A DNA stretch of 64,000 bases from an uncultured Eubacterium sp. (lineage in GTDB: Bacteria; Bacillota; Clostridia; Lachnospirales; Lachnospiraceae): contig CAKRIZ010000005.1 in the NCBI GenBank assembly GCA_934351445.1, positions 1 to 64,000 on the forward strand, given 5' to 3'. Below, in pieces: positions 9,109-17,416 of the stretch. The notes under the pieces are model-generated. The model saw nothing but the letters and a program-made list of their open reading frames with translations. It had not been told where the DNA came from and did not search any database. The translations under genes were made by a program, and so were the position numbers. Numbering within the stretch: the first letter of the stretch is position 1; every line of letters begins with the position of its first letter.

Positions 9109-9161
9109 GAACCCTCCGAAACAGGACGATGTACCATACATCCGTTGTCGGAGGGTTTTAT
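9109..9161. terminator. Bidirectional terminator
   Basis: AACCCTCCGA and TCGGAGGGTT pair, and the inner part (GGATGTATGG-like) can extend the stem. T and A runs lie on each side. It separates the DUF1858 gene from convergent mecA. Confidence 0.75.
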
Positions 9162-9188
9162 TTTATCAGGTTCCATTCAAACCCGGAT

Positions 9189-10007
9189 TCAGACCCTGGT
9201 CAGACGCTGCAAGGCATCATGGGCTGCGATACATTTGAAATGCTCCTCGAAATAAGCCTCTGCTGAGTCGACATAACGGTTTTGTAGGGCATATTCAGAT
9301 AAAATGTTACATACCTTGTTAAATTCGCTGGGGGTGTGGCTGCCTTTGTGCAGTACAAGGTAGTAAACATGCTCAGGAACATCTAAAAACAGGGAATTGT
9401 CCTCGTTGTAATAGCCGTTCAGCACATGGGCGAGACGGACGAGATGATCCATCTCACGGAACGAGAACAGCTTTATAATATCCGTGTCTGAAGATGCAGG
9501 TGACTGAGGTGACTGGCCGTTTTCGACAGGTGCAGCCTCAGATGTATCAACATCGGCAGACGGAGCAGGTGTTTGATCCGCAGACGCAGCACCGGAGTCC
9601 GATGCGCGCAACGCGGCTGCAGCCGCACTGATCTTGTGAAACAGATCCATGATGGTATCTGCGCCTTCCAAAGTGGGGGAGTCGTCCTCGTCATTGTCCG
9701 GATTGTCCGGGTATTCGCCGTAATCGCTGAAATTGGAAAAGCGTGTGTCCAGCTCCTCCGGATAGTCCACTTTTGTGACGGTCAGAATGATCGAGTCACC
9801 GGACAGAGGGATTGCCTCTATCAGCAGGGGGATATCATCGGTCTGGAATCCGAGTTCACACGAAGCCTGCTGCATCATGTCCCGAAATAATCGTTTTGTT
9901 TTGTCGTTGCCATAAGCCAGCTCTGAGAGCTGCAGATGGCGGTCAGCCAGATCCTGGCCGGTCAGTGTACACCGGATCTGGTTATCATTGATTCGTTCTA
10001 ATTTCAT
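9189..10007 (-). CDS. mecA: MecA-type adaptor protein for ClpC
   Basis: A 272-residue MecA. The N-terminal domain (1-90) begins MKLERINDNQIRCTLTGQDL and includes QASCELGFQTDDIPLLIEAI. A long acidic, low-complexity linker (about 95-170) follows, then a C-terminal domain with MDHLVRLAHVLNGYYNEDNS and FLDVPEHVYYLVLHKG. MecA presents substrates to ClpC/ClpP and controls competence and stress regulators. The linker is longer than in Bacillus. Start supported by AAGGA upstream. Confidence 0.92.
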   Translation of the reverse strand: MKLERINDNQIRCTLTGQDLADRHLQLSELAYGNDKTKRLFRDMMQQASCELGFQTDDIPLLIEAIPLSGDSIILTVTKVDYPEELDTRFSNFSDYGEYPDNPDNDEDDSPTLEGADTIMDLFHKISAAAAALRASDSGAASADQTPAPSADVDTSEAAPVENGQSPQSPASSDTDIIKLFSFREMDHLVRLAHVLNGYYNEDNSLFLDVPEHVYYLVLHKGSHTPSEFNKVCNILSEYALQNRYVDSAEAYFEEHFKCIAAHDALQRLTRV

Positions 10008-10153
10008 GATATCTATTCCTTATCTGTTACATAAACGTGTTATATTCTCTGAAAAGTACAAAAAGTATATAAAAATTTTCCGTGATCGTCAAGATGCTAA
10101 ATGCCTTGAATTCGTCTGCAAATCTTAAAAAAGTATAAACTTTGCAAAATCGG

Positions 10154-10183
10154 TTGTCAAAACAGCCCGGCGTGTGGTATAAG
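10154..10183 (+). promoter_or_regulatory. Candidate promoter of the kinase operon
   Basis: TTGTCA (10154-10159), an 18-bp spacer, and TATAAG (10178-10183) preceded by TGG, which makes an extended -10. About 100 bp of leader follows before the kinase. Confidence 0.5.
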
Positions 10184-10222
10184 AGATTTGGAAATGCTTT
10201 TTCACCGAGCGGATCGATGATC

Positions 10223-10246
10223 ATGAAATCATAAATGAAATCATAA
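10223..10246 (+). repeat. 12-bp tandem repeat in the kinase leader
   Basis: ATGAAATCATAA is repeated exactly, at 10223-10234 and 10235-10246, with a degenerate third unit after it. It lies in the presumed 5' leader between the promoter and the kinase gene. Function unknown. Confidence 0.8.
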
Positions 10247-10285
10247 TCAGATCACAATCATATAGCAGAAAGCGCGGTGAGGATC

Positions 10286-11596
10286 ATGGAGCAGAACCTG
10301 TTTGGCAAGTATACGGTGACAGGGCTTCTCGGAGCCGGCGCCAACAGTCAGGTATATCTGGTCAGACATCAGATTCTAAAACAGGATCGGGCAGTCAAGC
10401 GAATTCCCAAATCGTTGCCCGGCAGTTCAGGTTTCCCAATGGAAGCTGAACTGATGAGATCTTTGAAGCATCCCGGAATCCCAATCATCTATGATATTGA
10501 GGAAGATGACACATATTACTATATCTTTGAAGAATATGTGCGGGGTGAATCATTAGAAGCATATTTGCATCATCAAAAAACTATTTCCCTGAATTTTTTA
10601 TTACAGATCGGCAGACAATTATGTGACATTATCGGATATCTGCATGCACAGCCGCAACCGATTATCTACCAGGATCTGAAGCCGGAACATATTATAGTAT
10701 ATGGCGATCAGATAAAAATAGTCGATTTTGGCACAGCATCTTTTTTCCGAAATCAGGAAAATCCGTATCAGATGTACGGAACAACGCGTTACGCCGCCCC
10801 TGAAAAGCGGTCGGGCGGAACCTGTGATGAACGTACAGATATCTATGGGATCGGCATGATCCTGCGCGACATGGAGATGCACCTTGCGCCGGAGCAAAGA
10901 TGCGCCCATCTCACGCAGGTGATAGAGCGGGCATCGGCCCCGGAGCCGGGACAAAGATATGCGGAGGCTGATCTGTTGAAACAGGAACTGGCGGTAGAAC
11001 CGCCGGATGAAACTACGGTTGGGAAAAAGCATTTTCCGAAACAGATAGCAGTTGTTGGTATGCGGCCGGGAATCGGTGCCACGCATATTGCGGTCTCCTG
11101 GAATACTTATCTGAATGCGGCAGGAATCCGCAGTCTGTACATACAGCAGGATTACAGTGGTGATCTGATGCGGATGACAGAACATCGGAGCATCTGCCGT
11201 GATCCACAGACAGGCTATCTCCTGCATGGTGATTTCTGCGGGACAGTTTCACAAATGACTGCAGTGGATCAGGCGCGGGAGACGGATATCTGCACCATCA
11301 GGGATTTCGGTACATATGAATCCACAGACATAGAATTAGAGACATGTGACACAGTCATGCTTGTATTGGGAGGCAGATATTGGGAGATCGCACAGGCGGA
11401 ACAGCTATATGAGCGGTTTTGCCGGCATAGGCGGATGATACCGGTCGTGAACTACGGCAATGCGCAGGCGGCGAGGGCATATGCAAGAGATTGGCGCAGA
11501 AATGTATATTGCTTTCCGCTGGATGAAGATCCGATGGCGCTATCTGTAAAAAAGAGGCAGTTTTTTGAACTGCTGCAGAAAAAAGAGAGGTGGTGA
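10286..11596 (+). CDS. Ser/Thr protein kinase fused to a CpaE-like P-loop domain
   Basis: A 436-residue protein. Residues about 5-255 are a Hanks-type kinase: GLLGAGANSQVYLV (Gly loop), AVKRI (Lys), YQDLKPEHIIV (catalytic loop) and VDFGTA (DFG). Residues about 260-436 resemble a MinD/CpaE-type ATPase, but the Walker A reads GMRPGIGATH, lacking the GKT/S core, so it may not hydrolyse ATP. No membrane helix or PASTA domain is seen. GTG 10277 is an alternative start. It heads an operon with a second CpaE-like protein and a SAF protein, suggesting phospho-control of a Tad-like pilus. Confidence 0.85.
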   Translation: MEQNLFGKYTVTGLLGAGANSQVYLVRHQILKQDRAVKRIPKSLPGSSGFPMEAELMRSLKHPGIPIIYDIEEDDTYYYIFEEYVRGESLEAYLHHQKTISLNFLLQIGRQLCDIIGYLHAQPQPIIYQDLKPEHIIVYGDQIKIVDFGTASFFRNQENPYQMYGTTRYAAPEKRSGGTCDERTDIYGIGMILRDMEMHLAPEQRCAHLTQVIERASAPEPGQRYAEADLLKQELAVEPPDETTVGKKHFPKQIAVVGMRPGIGATHIAVSWNTYLNAAGIRSLYIQQDYSGDLMRMTEHRSICRDPQTGYLLHGDFCGTVSQMTAVDQARETDICTIRDFGTYESTDIELETCDTVMLVLGGRYWEIAQAEQLYERFCRHRRMIPVVNYGNAQAARAYARDWRRNVYCFPLDEDPMALSVKKRQFFELLQKKERW

Positions 11597-11602
11597 GAAG
11601 GT

Positions 11603-12199
11603 ATTTTTACGGTCAGAAAAAGGAAAAAAGAGCGAAAAACCATAGGATTTTACGGCGTAGACAGTGGAGTCGGGACAACGCATCTGGCAGTCGCCGCAGC
11701 CAATTATGTGGTGAGTGAATGGGGTGTACCGGCTGCTGTTGTAGAGCTTGGAGACCGTCCATGCATCCGTGACCTGGATACGGATCAGACCGGGGAAGCA
11801 CATTTTGTCGAAGATGGAGTAGGATATTACCCCCACATAATGTCCTCCCAGCTGCCCCTGCTGCTCAACGGTGACTATTCGTATCTGATGATGGATCTGG
11901 GCAGTGCACAGAGTGAGTGGCAGGAGTTTCTGCGCTGTGACCTGAGATATCTGGTCGCGTCGCTCAGCCCATGGCGGGTTGCGCGGGCAGAACAATTCAT
12001 GGTCTCGCACGGACAGCCGGATGGTATAGTGCAGATGCATCAAAATTATTTTACAGCGTTGCTTACTGTTACGGGAAATATATACGAAAAAAAGAGATTT
12101 CAGCAGATATACCATATACCGGTGCGATCCGTTCCTTTTATAGCTGACCCATTCCGGCTGGAAAAAGACCAGTTGGCATTCTTTCAGGAATTATTATAG
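11603..12199 (+). CDS. CpaE/MinD-like P-loop protein, probable ATT start
   Basis: A 198-residue protein. The first strand and P-loop (KTIGFYGVDSGVGTTHLAVA) lie near the N-terminus, so the start must precede them. In frame, no ATG, GTG or TTG lies between the kinase stop (11594-11596) and the P-loop. AGGTGG at 11588-11593, overlapping that stop, is 9 nt before ATT 11603. The P-loop lacks the invariant Lys (GVDSGVGTTH). The stop of the kinase is in the same frame, so rare readthrough is another possibility. The GTG codons at about 11705-11708 would cut the P-loop off. Confidence 0.7.
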   Translation: MFTVRKRKKERKTIGFYGVDSGVGTTHLAVAAANYVVSEWGVPAAVVELGDRPCIRDLDTDQTGEAHFVEDGVGYYPHIMSSQLPLLLNGDYSYLMMDLGSAQSEWQEFLRCDLRYLVASLSPWRVARAEQFMVSHGQPDGIVQMHQNYFTALLTVTGNIYEKKRFQQIYHIPVRSVPFIADPFRLEKDQLAFFQELL

Positions 12200-12211
12200 G
12201 AGGAAAGAGAC

Positions 12212-13120
12212 ATTAAGCTGAGAACCAGACAAAAAATGATGATACGCGCAGCGGCAGCAGGCGCACTCATTGCAGCGGTTCCGCTGGCTGTGCTCCTGGG
12301 TTATGAGAGACGCGGCATGGATCAGACGCGGGAAAAGCTGGCTCATTACGAACAGCTGGAGCGCGGATACCGGCAGACGCGGTTGTATGTTCTGGGGCGT
12401 GATGCGGTTGCAGGTGAAGAAGTGACTGCGGATATGCTCCGGGAGCAGCAGGTGCAGTCGCAGGAAGATCTGTCAGGAGCAGCATTTGTCGATCGGGAGG
12501 AACTACTTGGAAAACGGCTCAAGATATCGCTCGCAAAAGGTGTGGCGCTACAGGCGGATCTCGTGTATGAGGGTGAGCCGGCAGCAGAGGATGAGCGAAC
12601 CGTAGAGATCCGTGGATTGTGCCTGCCGCAGCTGCTTCGGGAAAATGAATTTGTGGATGTCCGCATTGTATTTCCGAATGGAGAGGATTATCTGGTCACA
12701 GGCCGTAAGCGTGTCTACCGGATGATCCGTGATGAGGAAGGAGAGACACAGGCCATACAGATGCGCTTTCGGGAGGAAGAGCTGCTGCGCTATCAGGCAG
12801 CCCGCATAGACACAATGAATTACCGGGACTGCGTATTGTATGCGGTGCCGTATGTCGGTGAGTTTCAGCAGGCTGCTGAGGTATACTATCCGGTCAATCA
12901 GGCAGTATTCCGGCTGCTTCAATGGGATCCGAATATCACAGATCTGTTTCTGGTACACGAGGAACAGGAGAGGCGGTCAGTTCTGGAGACGCATCTGGAA
13001 CCGTATCGGCTCGATGAGCCTGTGGATACCGCATATCCGGAAGCTGTTTCCGGGGAAGATACTACGGAGGAGACCGAAGAACCTCTGACACTCTATACGG
13101 AGCTGACGGGGGAAACATAG
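12212..13120 (+). CDS. SAF-domain membrane protein, CpaB/RcpC-like
   Basis: A 302-residue protein with one N-terminal membrane helix (IRAAAAGALIAAVPLAVLLG), a short coiled stretch, a SAF domain (about residues 60-135, RLYVLGRDAVAGEEVTADML and then ISLAKGVALQADLVY), and an extracytoplasmic C-terminal part ending in an acidic tail. CpaB/RcpC proteins assemble around the secretin or pilus base in Tad systems. A perfect AGGAGG at 12198-12203 is 8 nt before ATT 12212; the first ATG (12236) has no ribosome site. Confidence 0.75.
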   Translation: MKLRTRQKMMIRAAAAGALIAAVPLAVLLGYERRGMDQTREKLAHYEQLERGYRQTRLYVLGRDAVAGEEVTADMLREQQVQSQEDLSGAAFVDREELLGKRLKISLAKGVALQADLVYEGEPAAEDERTVEIRGLCLPQLLRENEFVDVRIVFPNGEDYLVTGRKRVYRMIRDEEGETQAIQMRFREEELLRYQAARIDTMNYRDCVLYAVPYVGEFQQAAEVYYPVNQAVFRLLQWDPNITDLFLVHEEQERRSVLETHLEPYRLDEPVDTAYPEAVSGEDTTEETEEPLTLYTELTGET

Positions 13121-13199
13121 TTCACAAAACAAGTGTCTCCTTTTGGGAAACGTGTTACTGTGCACGGAGTGGACAGCAACAAACAAGTGAGGAAAGCAT

Positions 13200-13412
13200 A
13201 TGAGAGAAGACAGACAGCAACTGTATGTTGAGCTGCAATCCCTGGCGAGCCGTGGGATCGTACTTTTTCTGGATGGATATCCCAGCTCACCTGAAAATGT
13301 GACGCATACCTTGTGCGCACAGGAGGAAGCCTGTTATATGAGAGACTATGTGTATGATGAAAAGGAGGGGGTGTTGACCGAATTACATTTTGACAAATTA
13401 AATGAAACTTAA
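13200..13412 (+). CDS. Small protein of unknown function
   Basis: A 70-residue soluble protein beginning MREDRQQLYVELQSLASRGI. The motif LFLDGYPSSPENV is followed by an acidic second half. GAGG lies 7 nt before the ATG. It is 79 bp after the SAF gene and precedes a terminator, so it may be the last gene of the kinase operon. No family recognised. Confidence 0.65.
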   Translation: MREDRQQLYVELQSLASRGIVLFLDGYPSSPENVTHTLCAQEEACYMRDYVYDEKEGVLTELHFDKLNET

Positions 13413-13571
13413 CGAAAACATATCAAATAAGAACCGACTGTGATCAGACATACAAAGCGATCAAACAGTCAATCATACATGACAGAAGGAAGGGAACTTC
13501 AGTCGTGTATACAGGGAAAAAGAAAAATCTAAAAAGAACGGCTGCAGTCGATCTCTGGCTGCAGGCAATAA

Positions 13572-13599
13572 GAACAGGGTGTTGGCGCGCCCTGTTTTT
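13572..13599 (+). terminator. Terminator
   Basis: AACAGGG and CCCTGTT form a 7-bp stem around a 10-nt loop, followed by TTTTT. The 306-bp gap 13413-13718 holds this terminator and the next gene's promoter; I see nothing else convincing in it. Confidence 0.75.
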
Positions 13600-13643
13600 A
13601 TGTGCCAGGAAATTGCTATTTATTTTTGCGTATCGACTTTTTA

Positions 13644-13672
13644 TTGTTGGAAGCAGGTATATATGCTATACT
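13644..13672 (+). promoter_or_regulatory. Promoter of the GH18 gene
   Basis: TTGTTG (13644-13649), a 17-bp spacer and TATACT (13667-13672), 46 bp before the start codon. Confidence 0.6.
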
Positions 13673-13718
13673 GTGTACAGATGTCCGGGTGGGCACAATC
13701 CATGAGGAGGTATTTACC

Positions 13719-15476
13719 ATGAGAAAAAAAGCAGGACCCGTGATCGCTGCATTGCTGCTGATCATCGTGATCGTGTTGATATTTGTAGTAGGCAGAAAAA
13801 TAGAACAATATATCCCATCAGAGGAAACGGAGGATCTGAATACTTATTATTCGATCGGATCACCGGATGATGTGGCGATCATCCTCAATCAGGAGCTGGC
13901 GGAACAGAAGGCAAAGTCATATGAGGGTGCCGTATATATCACATATGAGATGCTGCATGAGTTAAACAGCCGCTTTTATTGGGATAGCAATGAGCAGTTG
14001 CTGCGTTACACGACAGCAGACGCTTCTGTCACAGCTTATGCAGGACAGACTGATTATTATATAGGAAATGATGTGACAAAAGGCAGTACCCAGATCGTGA
14101 AAATCGAAGGAGATACCGTGTATGTGGCATTGGATTTCGTGAAAAACTATACCGATCTCGCATATGAACTGTATACCGATCCGTATCGTATCGTAGTGAC
14201 GACAGACTGGAGTAATATTCACGGACAGACCACGATCAGGAAGAATACACAGCTCCGTGTCAAGGGCGGAATCAAGAGCAAAATACTGGCAGAACTGGAA
14301 AAAGGTGCAACTGTCAATGTACTAGAGACGATGGATGACTGGTGCAAGGTGAGTACGACAGATGGTATCATCGGATATGTGAAAAACAGCAAGCTGGCCG
14401 GAGGTGGAGATCAGGCGGAGCTTAGCGAAGCGCAGATGCCGCCGCACAGTTATGAGGGAGAGACTTTTACGCATCAGCTGATGGATGAACCGGTGAAGCT
14501 GTTATGGCATCAGGTGACGAATCAGGATGCAAATGCGCGGATTGCGACCGTGCTCGCTAATTCCAAAGGCGTGAATGTCTTATCGCCGACCTGGTTTTAC
14601 CTGAATGATAATGATGGCAATCTGGCTGACCTTGGCAGCCGTAATTATGTGGATTATTGCCATTCAAAGGGTGTCAAGGTATGGGGACTGGTATCAAATC
14701 TGGAGAATAGTGATGTGGATTCTACCTATGTACTGACACATACGAGTGTGCGTGAGAATCTGGTCAACCAGATCATTGCAAAAGCACTCAATTACAGTCT
14801 GGATGGCGTCAACGTAGATTTTGAGGCGCTCAGCGGTGATGTCGGAGACAGTTATATCCAGTTTATCCGCGAATTGTCGCTCAAATGTGATGATAACGGA
14901 CTTGTGTTGTCGGTGGATAACTATGTTCCGAGTGCATATACGAAGTTCTATCATCGGGGAGAACAGGCAAATTATGCAGACTATATTGTTGTGATGGCTT
15001 ATGATGAGCATTATGCCGGAAGCGATGAAGGCAGTGTGGCATCGATCGGTTTCGTAGAAAACGGAGCGAAGGACACGCTCTCAGAGGGTGTTCCTGCCGA
15101 ACAGCTCATACTGGGCATGCCGTTCTACACGAGAATCTGGGCAGAGACTCCCAAGCAGGAGGACGGCGATTCCGCGGAGGCGGCATCAGAAGATTATGTC
15201 GGATACGAGTTGTCCAGCGAGGCAGTCAGCATGGCAGAGGCGCGCACGCGGGTCGATGCGAATGAGGCGCCGATCAACTGGCTGGAAGACTGCGGACAGA
15301 ATTATGCAGAGTATGAGAAAGATGGTGTGACCTATAAGGTCTGGCTGGAAGATGCACAGTCATTGGAAAAGAAGCTGCAGGTGATGCAGGAGCTGAATCT
15401 GGCGGGCGGCGCATTCTGGAAATCCGGAATGGAGACCGCGGATGTGTGGGATACGATTAACAGCTATATCAAATAA
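13719..15476 (+). CDS. Membrane-anchored glycoside hydrolase family 18 with SH3 domain
   Basis: A 585-residue exported protein. One N-terminal helix (about 5-28) anchors it. A region like a copper-amine-oxidase N-terminal repeat (about 60-165) follows, then a bacterial SH3 domain (about 170-225, with KVSTTDGIIGYVKNSKL), then the GH18 barrel with catalytic LDGVNVDFEAL near residue 365, Glu being the acid. Such proteins cleave peptidoglycan or related glycans, as in SleL/YaaH. The start is set by AGGAGG 8 nt before ATG 13719; an upstream open frame from 13602 lacks a ribosome site. Confidence 0.9.
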   Translation: MRKKAGPVIAALLLIIVIVLIFVVGRKIEQYIPSEETEDLNTYYSIGSPDDVAIILNQELAEQKAKSYEGAVYITYEMLHELNSRFYWDSNEQLLRYTTADASVTAYAGQTDYYIGNDVTKGSTQIVKIEGDTVYVALDFVKNYTDLAYELYTDPYRIVVTTDWSNIHGQTTIRKNTQLRVKGGIKSKILAELEKGATVNVLETMDDWCKVSTTDGIIGYVKNSKLAGGGDQAELSEAQMPPHSYEGETFTHQLMDEPVKLLWHQVTNQDANARIATVLANSKGVNVLSPTWFYLNDNDGNLADLGSRNYVDYCHSKGVKVWGLVSNLENSDVDSTYVLTHTSVRENLVNQIIAKALNYSLDGVNVDFEALSGDVGDSYIQFIRELSLKCDDNGLVLSVDNYVPSAYTKFYHRGEQANYADYIVVMAYDEHYAGSDEGSVASIGFVENGAKDTLSEGVPAEQLILGMPFYTRIWAETPKQEDGDSAEAASEDYVGYELSSEAVSMAEARTRVDANEAPINWLEDCGQNYAEYEKDGVTYKVWLEDAQSLEKKLQVMQELNLAGGAFWKSGMETADVWDTINSYIK

Positions 15477-15482
15477 ACATAG

Positions 15483-15537
15483 ACTCCATATGATACACAT
15501 AAAATAGACCAATCGGATGTGTATCATATGGAGTTTT
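15483..15537 (+). terminator. Long hairpin: terminator that also buries the amidase ribosome site
   Basis: An 18-bp perfect stem (15483-15500 with 15517-15534) is followed by TTTTTT. It ends the GH18 transcript. The 3' arm contains GGAG (15530-15533), the only ribosome site of the amidase starting at 15540, so folding would also block amidase translation. Confidence 0.8.
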
Positions 15538-15539
15538 TT

Positions 15540-16244
15540 ATGAAAAATGTAAGAGGAAAGATCGAGCTGGCCATGGCGGTACTGATCCTGATAGGCGCCG
15601 GGGTACTCGGCAGACAAGGCGCAAAAATTGTAAGTGCTGTTTCCAGTGATGGCGGTGGGCAGCCGCAGAAGTATCAGGTGGTGATCGATGTCGGACACGG
15701 CGGCATTGACAGTGGAAAGGTGTCCGCCGAGGGCGTACTCGAAAAGGATGTAAATCTGGTCATAGCGAAAAAGCTCGGTGCGCTGCTGGAGCAGTCGGAT
15801 GTGGTAGTCACCTATACGCGCGAATCCGATACCGGACTGTATCAGGAGGGCGACAGCAATAAAAAGGTCGCGGATCTGCAAAACCGGTGTGCGTTGATCG
15901 AAAAGATCAATCCGGCGTGTACGGTCAGCATTCATCAGAACAGCTATTCCGCGCCGGAAGTCCGAGGGGCACAGGTGTTTTATTACGGACAGTCCGAGGA
16001 AGGAAAACAGCTCGCAGAGCAGATCCAGCAGAGCCTCATCAGCCGTGTGGATCCGGACAATCACAGGCAGGCAAAGGCGAATGACAGCTATTATCTGCTG
16101 AAACGGACCGTCTCACCGACAGTCATTGTCGAGTGCGGTTTCCTGAGTTGTCCGCAGGAGTCTGCGCAATTGATCGATGATGCTTATCAGGATCGCATCG
16201 CGTGGGCAATACATATGGGCGTCATGCAATATCTGCACCGGTGA
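15540..16244 (+). CDS. N-acetylmuramoyl-L-alanine amidase, Amidase_3 type
   Basis: A 234-residue exported amidase. An N-terminal helix (IELAMAVLILIGAGVLG) serves as signal or anchor. The catalytic domain begins VVIDVGHGGIDSGK (zinc His) and has the Glu in GVLEKDVN, SIHQNS (second zinc His) and the late Glu in VIVECGFLSC. It cuts the bond between MurNAc and the stem peptide. ATGs at 15519 and 15528 lie inside the hairpin; GGAG is 6 nt before ATG 15540. Confidence 0.9.
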   Translation: MKNVRGKIELAMAVLILIGAGVLGRQGAKIVSAVSSDGGGQPQKYQVVIDVGHGGIDSGKVSAEGVLEKDVNLVIAKKLGALLEQSDVVVTYTRESDTGLYQEGDSNKKVADLQNRCALIEKINPACTVSIHQNSYSAPEVRGAQVFYYGQSEEGKQLAEQIQQSLISRVDPDNHRQAKANDSYYLLKRTVSPTVIVECGFLSCPQESAQLIDDAYQDRIAWAIHMGVMQYLHR

Positions 16245-16248
16245 GAAT

Positions 16249-16300
16249 AACAGTTCCGCTCACGTCATTTGCAAGTGGCGGCTGAACTGTTACTTTCTTT
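16249..16300 (+). terminator. Probable terminator
   Basis: AACAGTT pairs with AACTGTT, and inner CGC/CAC with GTG/GCG, as an imperfect stem. A T-rich tail (actttctttt) follows. It closes the amidase transcript. Confidence 0.6.
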
Positions 16301-16328
16301 TGTAAAATGGCTCGGAGTATGATATACT
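16300..16328 (+). promoter_or_regulatory. Promoter giving an apparently leaderless mRNA
   Basis: TTGTAA (16300-16305), a 17-bp spacer and TATACT (16323-16328). The start codon ATG begins at 16336, 8 nt after the -10, which is where transcription itself should start. No Shine-Dalgarno sequence precedes the ATG. Confidence 0.65.
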
Positions 16329-16335
16329 GTTTTTT

Positions 16336-17412
16336 ATGGATAATATAACGAAAACAGAAAAAAAGACGGAAATTATAACAATTAATCCGCAGGCGATCGA
16401 TCAGGTACAGATCAATCGTGCGGGTGATATATTGAAACGCGGCGGGCTGGTGGCATTTCCGACCGAGACGGTATACGGACTCGGTGGCGACGCGACCAAT
16501 CCGGGTGCATCAAAAGCCATTTATGCGGCAAAGGGGCGGCCGTCTGACAATCCGCTCATCGTGCATATTACAAATATGAAAGATCTGGAGCGGATTGTAG
16601 CGGAAGTGCCACAGGCGGCCTATGCACTGGCAGAACATTTCTGGCCGGGACCACTCACGATGATTTTCCGGAAAAATGAGAAGATTCCTTATGAAACAAC
16701 CGGAGGGATGGATACGGTCGCTGTGCGTATGCCGTCAGATCCGATCGCGCGGGCACTGATCGATGCGTCGACCGGATATATCGCGGCTCCGAGCGCGAAT
16801 ACCTCCGGCAGGCCGAGCCCGACGCAGGCTTCGCATGTGGCTGAGGATCTTGGCGGTAGGATCGATATGATTGTCGATGGCGGACCGGTCGGTATCGGGC
16901 TGGAATCCACGATCGTAGATCTGACCGAACAGGCACCGATGATTCTGAGACCCGGCTATATCACGCTGGAGATGCTGCGTGAGGTACTTGGACAGGAAGT
17001 ATCTGTAGATCCGGGACTCATCGCGGCGGATTCTGACCGCAAGCCAAAGGCACCTGGCATGAAATACCGGCATTATGCACCGAAGGCAGATCTCAAGGTC
17101 GTAGAGGGAGCAACCGATGCGGTCGTAGCAGAGATAAACCGCCGCTGTGAACAGCTGATAGCACAGAAGCTGCGCGTGGGAATCATCGCCACGGAGGAGA
17201 CGAAGACACGGTATACACAGGGAACGGTCATCAGCATAGGGGCGCGTGATGACGAGGAGGCAATCGCCAGACATCTGTACGGAATTTTGCGGGATTTTGA
17301 CACTATGGGGGTAGATGCGATCTTTTCCGAGAGCTTTGCTGCAGCAGGAATCGGACAGGCTATCATGAACCGGCTGCTCAAGGCAGCAGGGCATCAGGTA
17401 TTGGAGGTATAG
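16336..17412 (+). CDS. L-threonylcarbamoyladenylate synthase, Sua5 type
   Basis: A 358-residue two-domain Sua5. The YrdC/TsaC domain (about 20-215) has FPTETVYGLGGDAT, KGRPSDNPLIVH and SANTSGRPSPT. The linker KAPGMKYRHYAPKA leads into the C-terminal Sua5 domain. It makes threonylcarbamoyl-AMP from Thr, bicarbonate and ATP for t6A37 of tRNA. It begins a cluster with the phosphatase and dCMP deaminase, similar to the ywlC-ywlE order in Bacillus. The mRNA appears leaderless. Confidence 0.95.
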   Translation: MDNITKTEKKTEIITINPQAIDQVQINRAGDILKRGGLVAFPTETVYGLGGDATNPGASKAIYAAKGRPSDNPLIVHITNMKDLERIVAEVPQAAYALAEHFWPGPLTMIFRKNEKIPYETTGGMDTVAVRMPSDPIARALIDASTGYIAAPSANTSGRPSPTQASHVAEDLGGRIDMIVDGGPVGIGLESTIVDLTEQAPMILRPGYITLEMLREVLGQEVSVDPGLIAADSDRKPKAPGMKYRHYAPKADLKVVEGATDAVVAEINRRCEQLIAQKLRVGIIATEETKTRYTQGTVISIGARDDEEAIARHLYGILRDFDTMGVDAIFSESFAAAGIGQAIMNRLLKAAGHQVLEV

Positions 17413-17416
17413 CAGT

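Noticed and set aside
10027..10224. 65-residue frame on the minus strand upstream of mecA
   Set aside because: Low complexity and no ribosome site; it covers the kinase promoter region.
11594..11605. Stop-codon readthrough joining the kinase and the next P-loop protein
   Set aside because: The frames do match, but a Shine-Dalgarno correctly spaced for ATT 11603 is the simpler explanation; kept only as an alternative.
13505..13705. 66-residue plus-strand frame before the GH18 gene
   Set aside because: It contains the terminator hairpin and the GH18 promoter and has no ribosome site.
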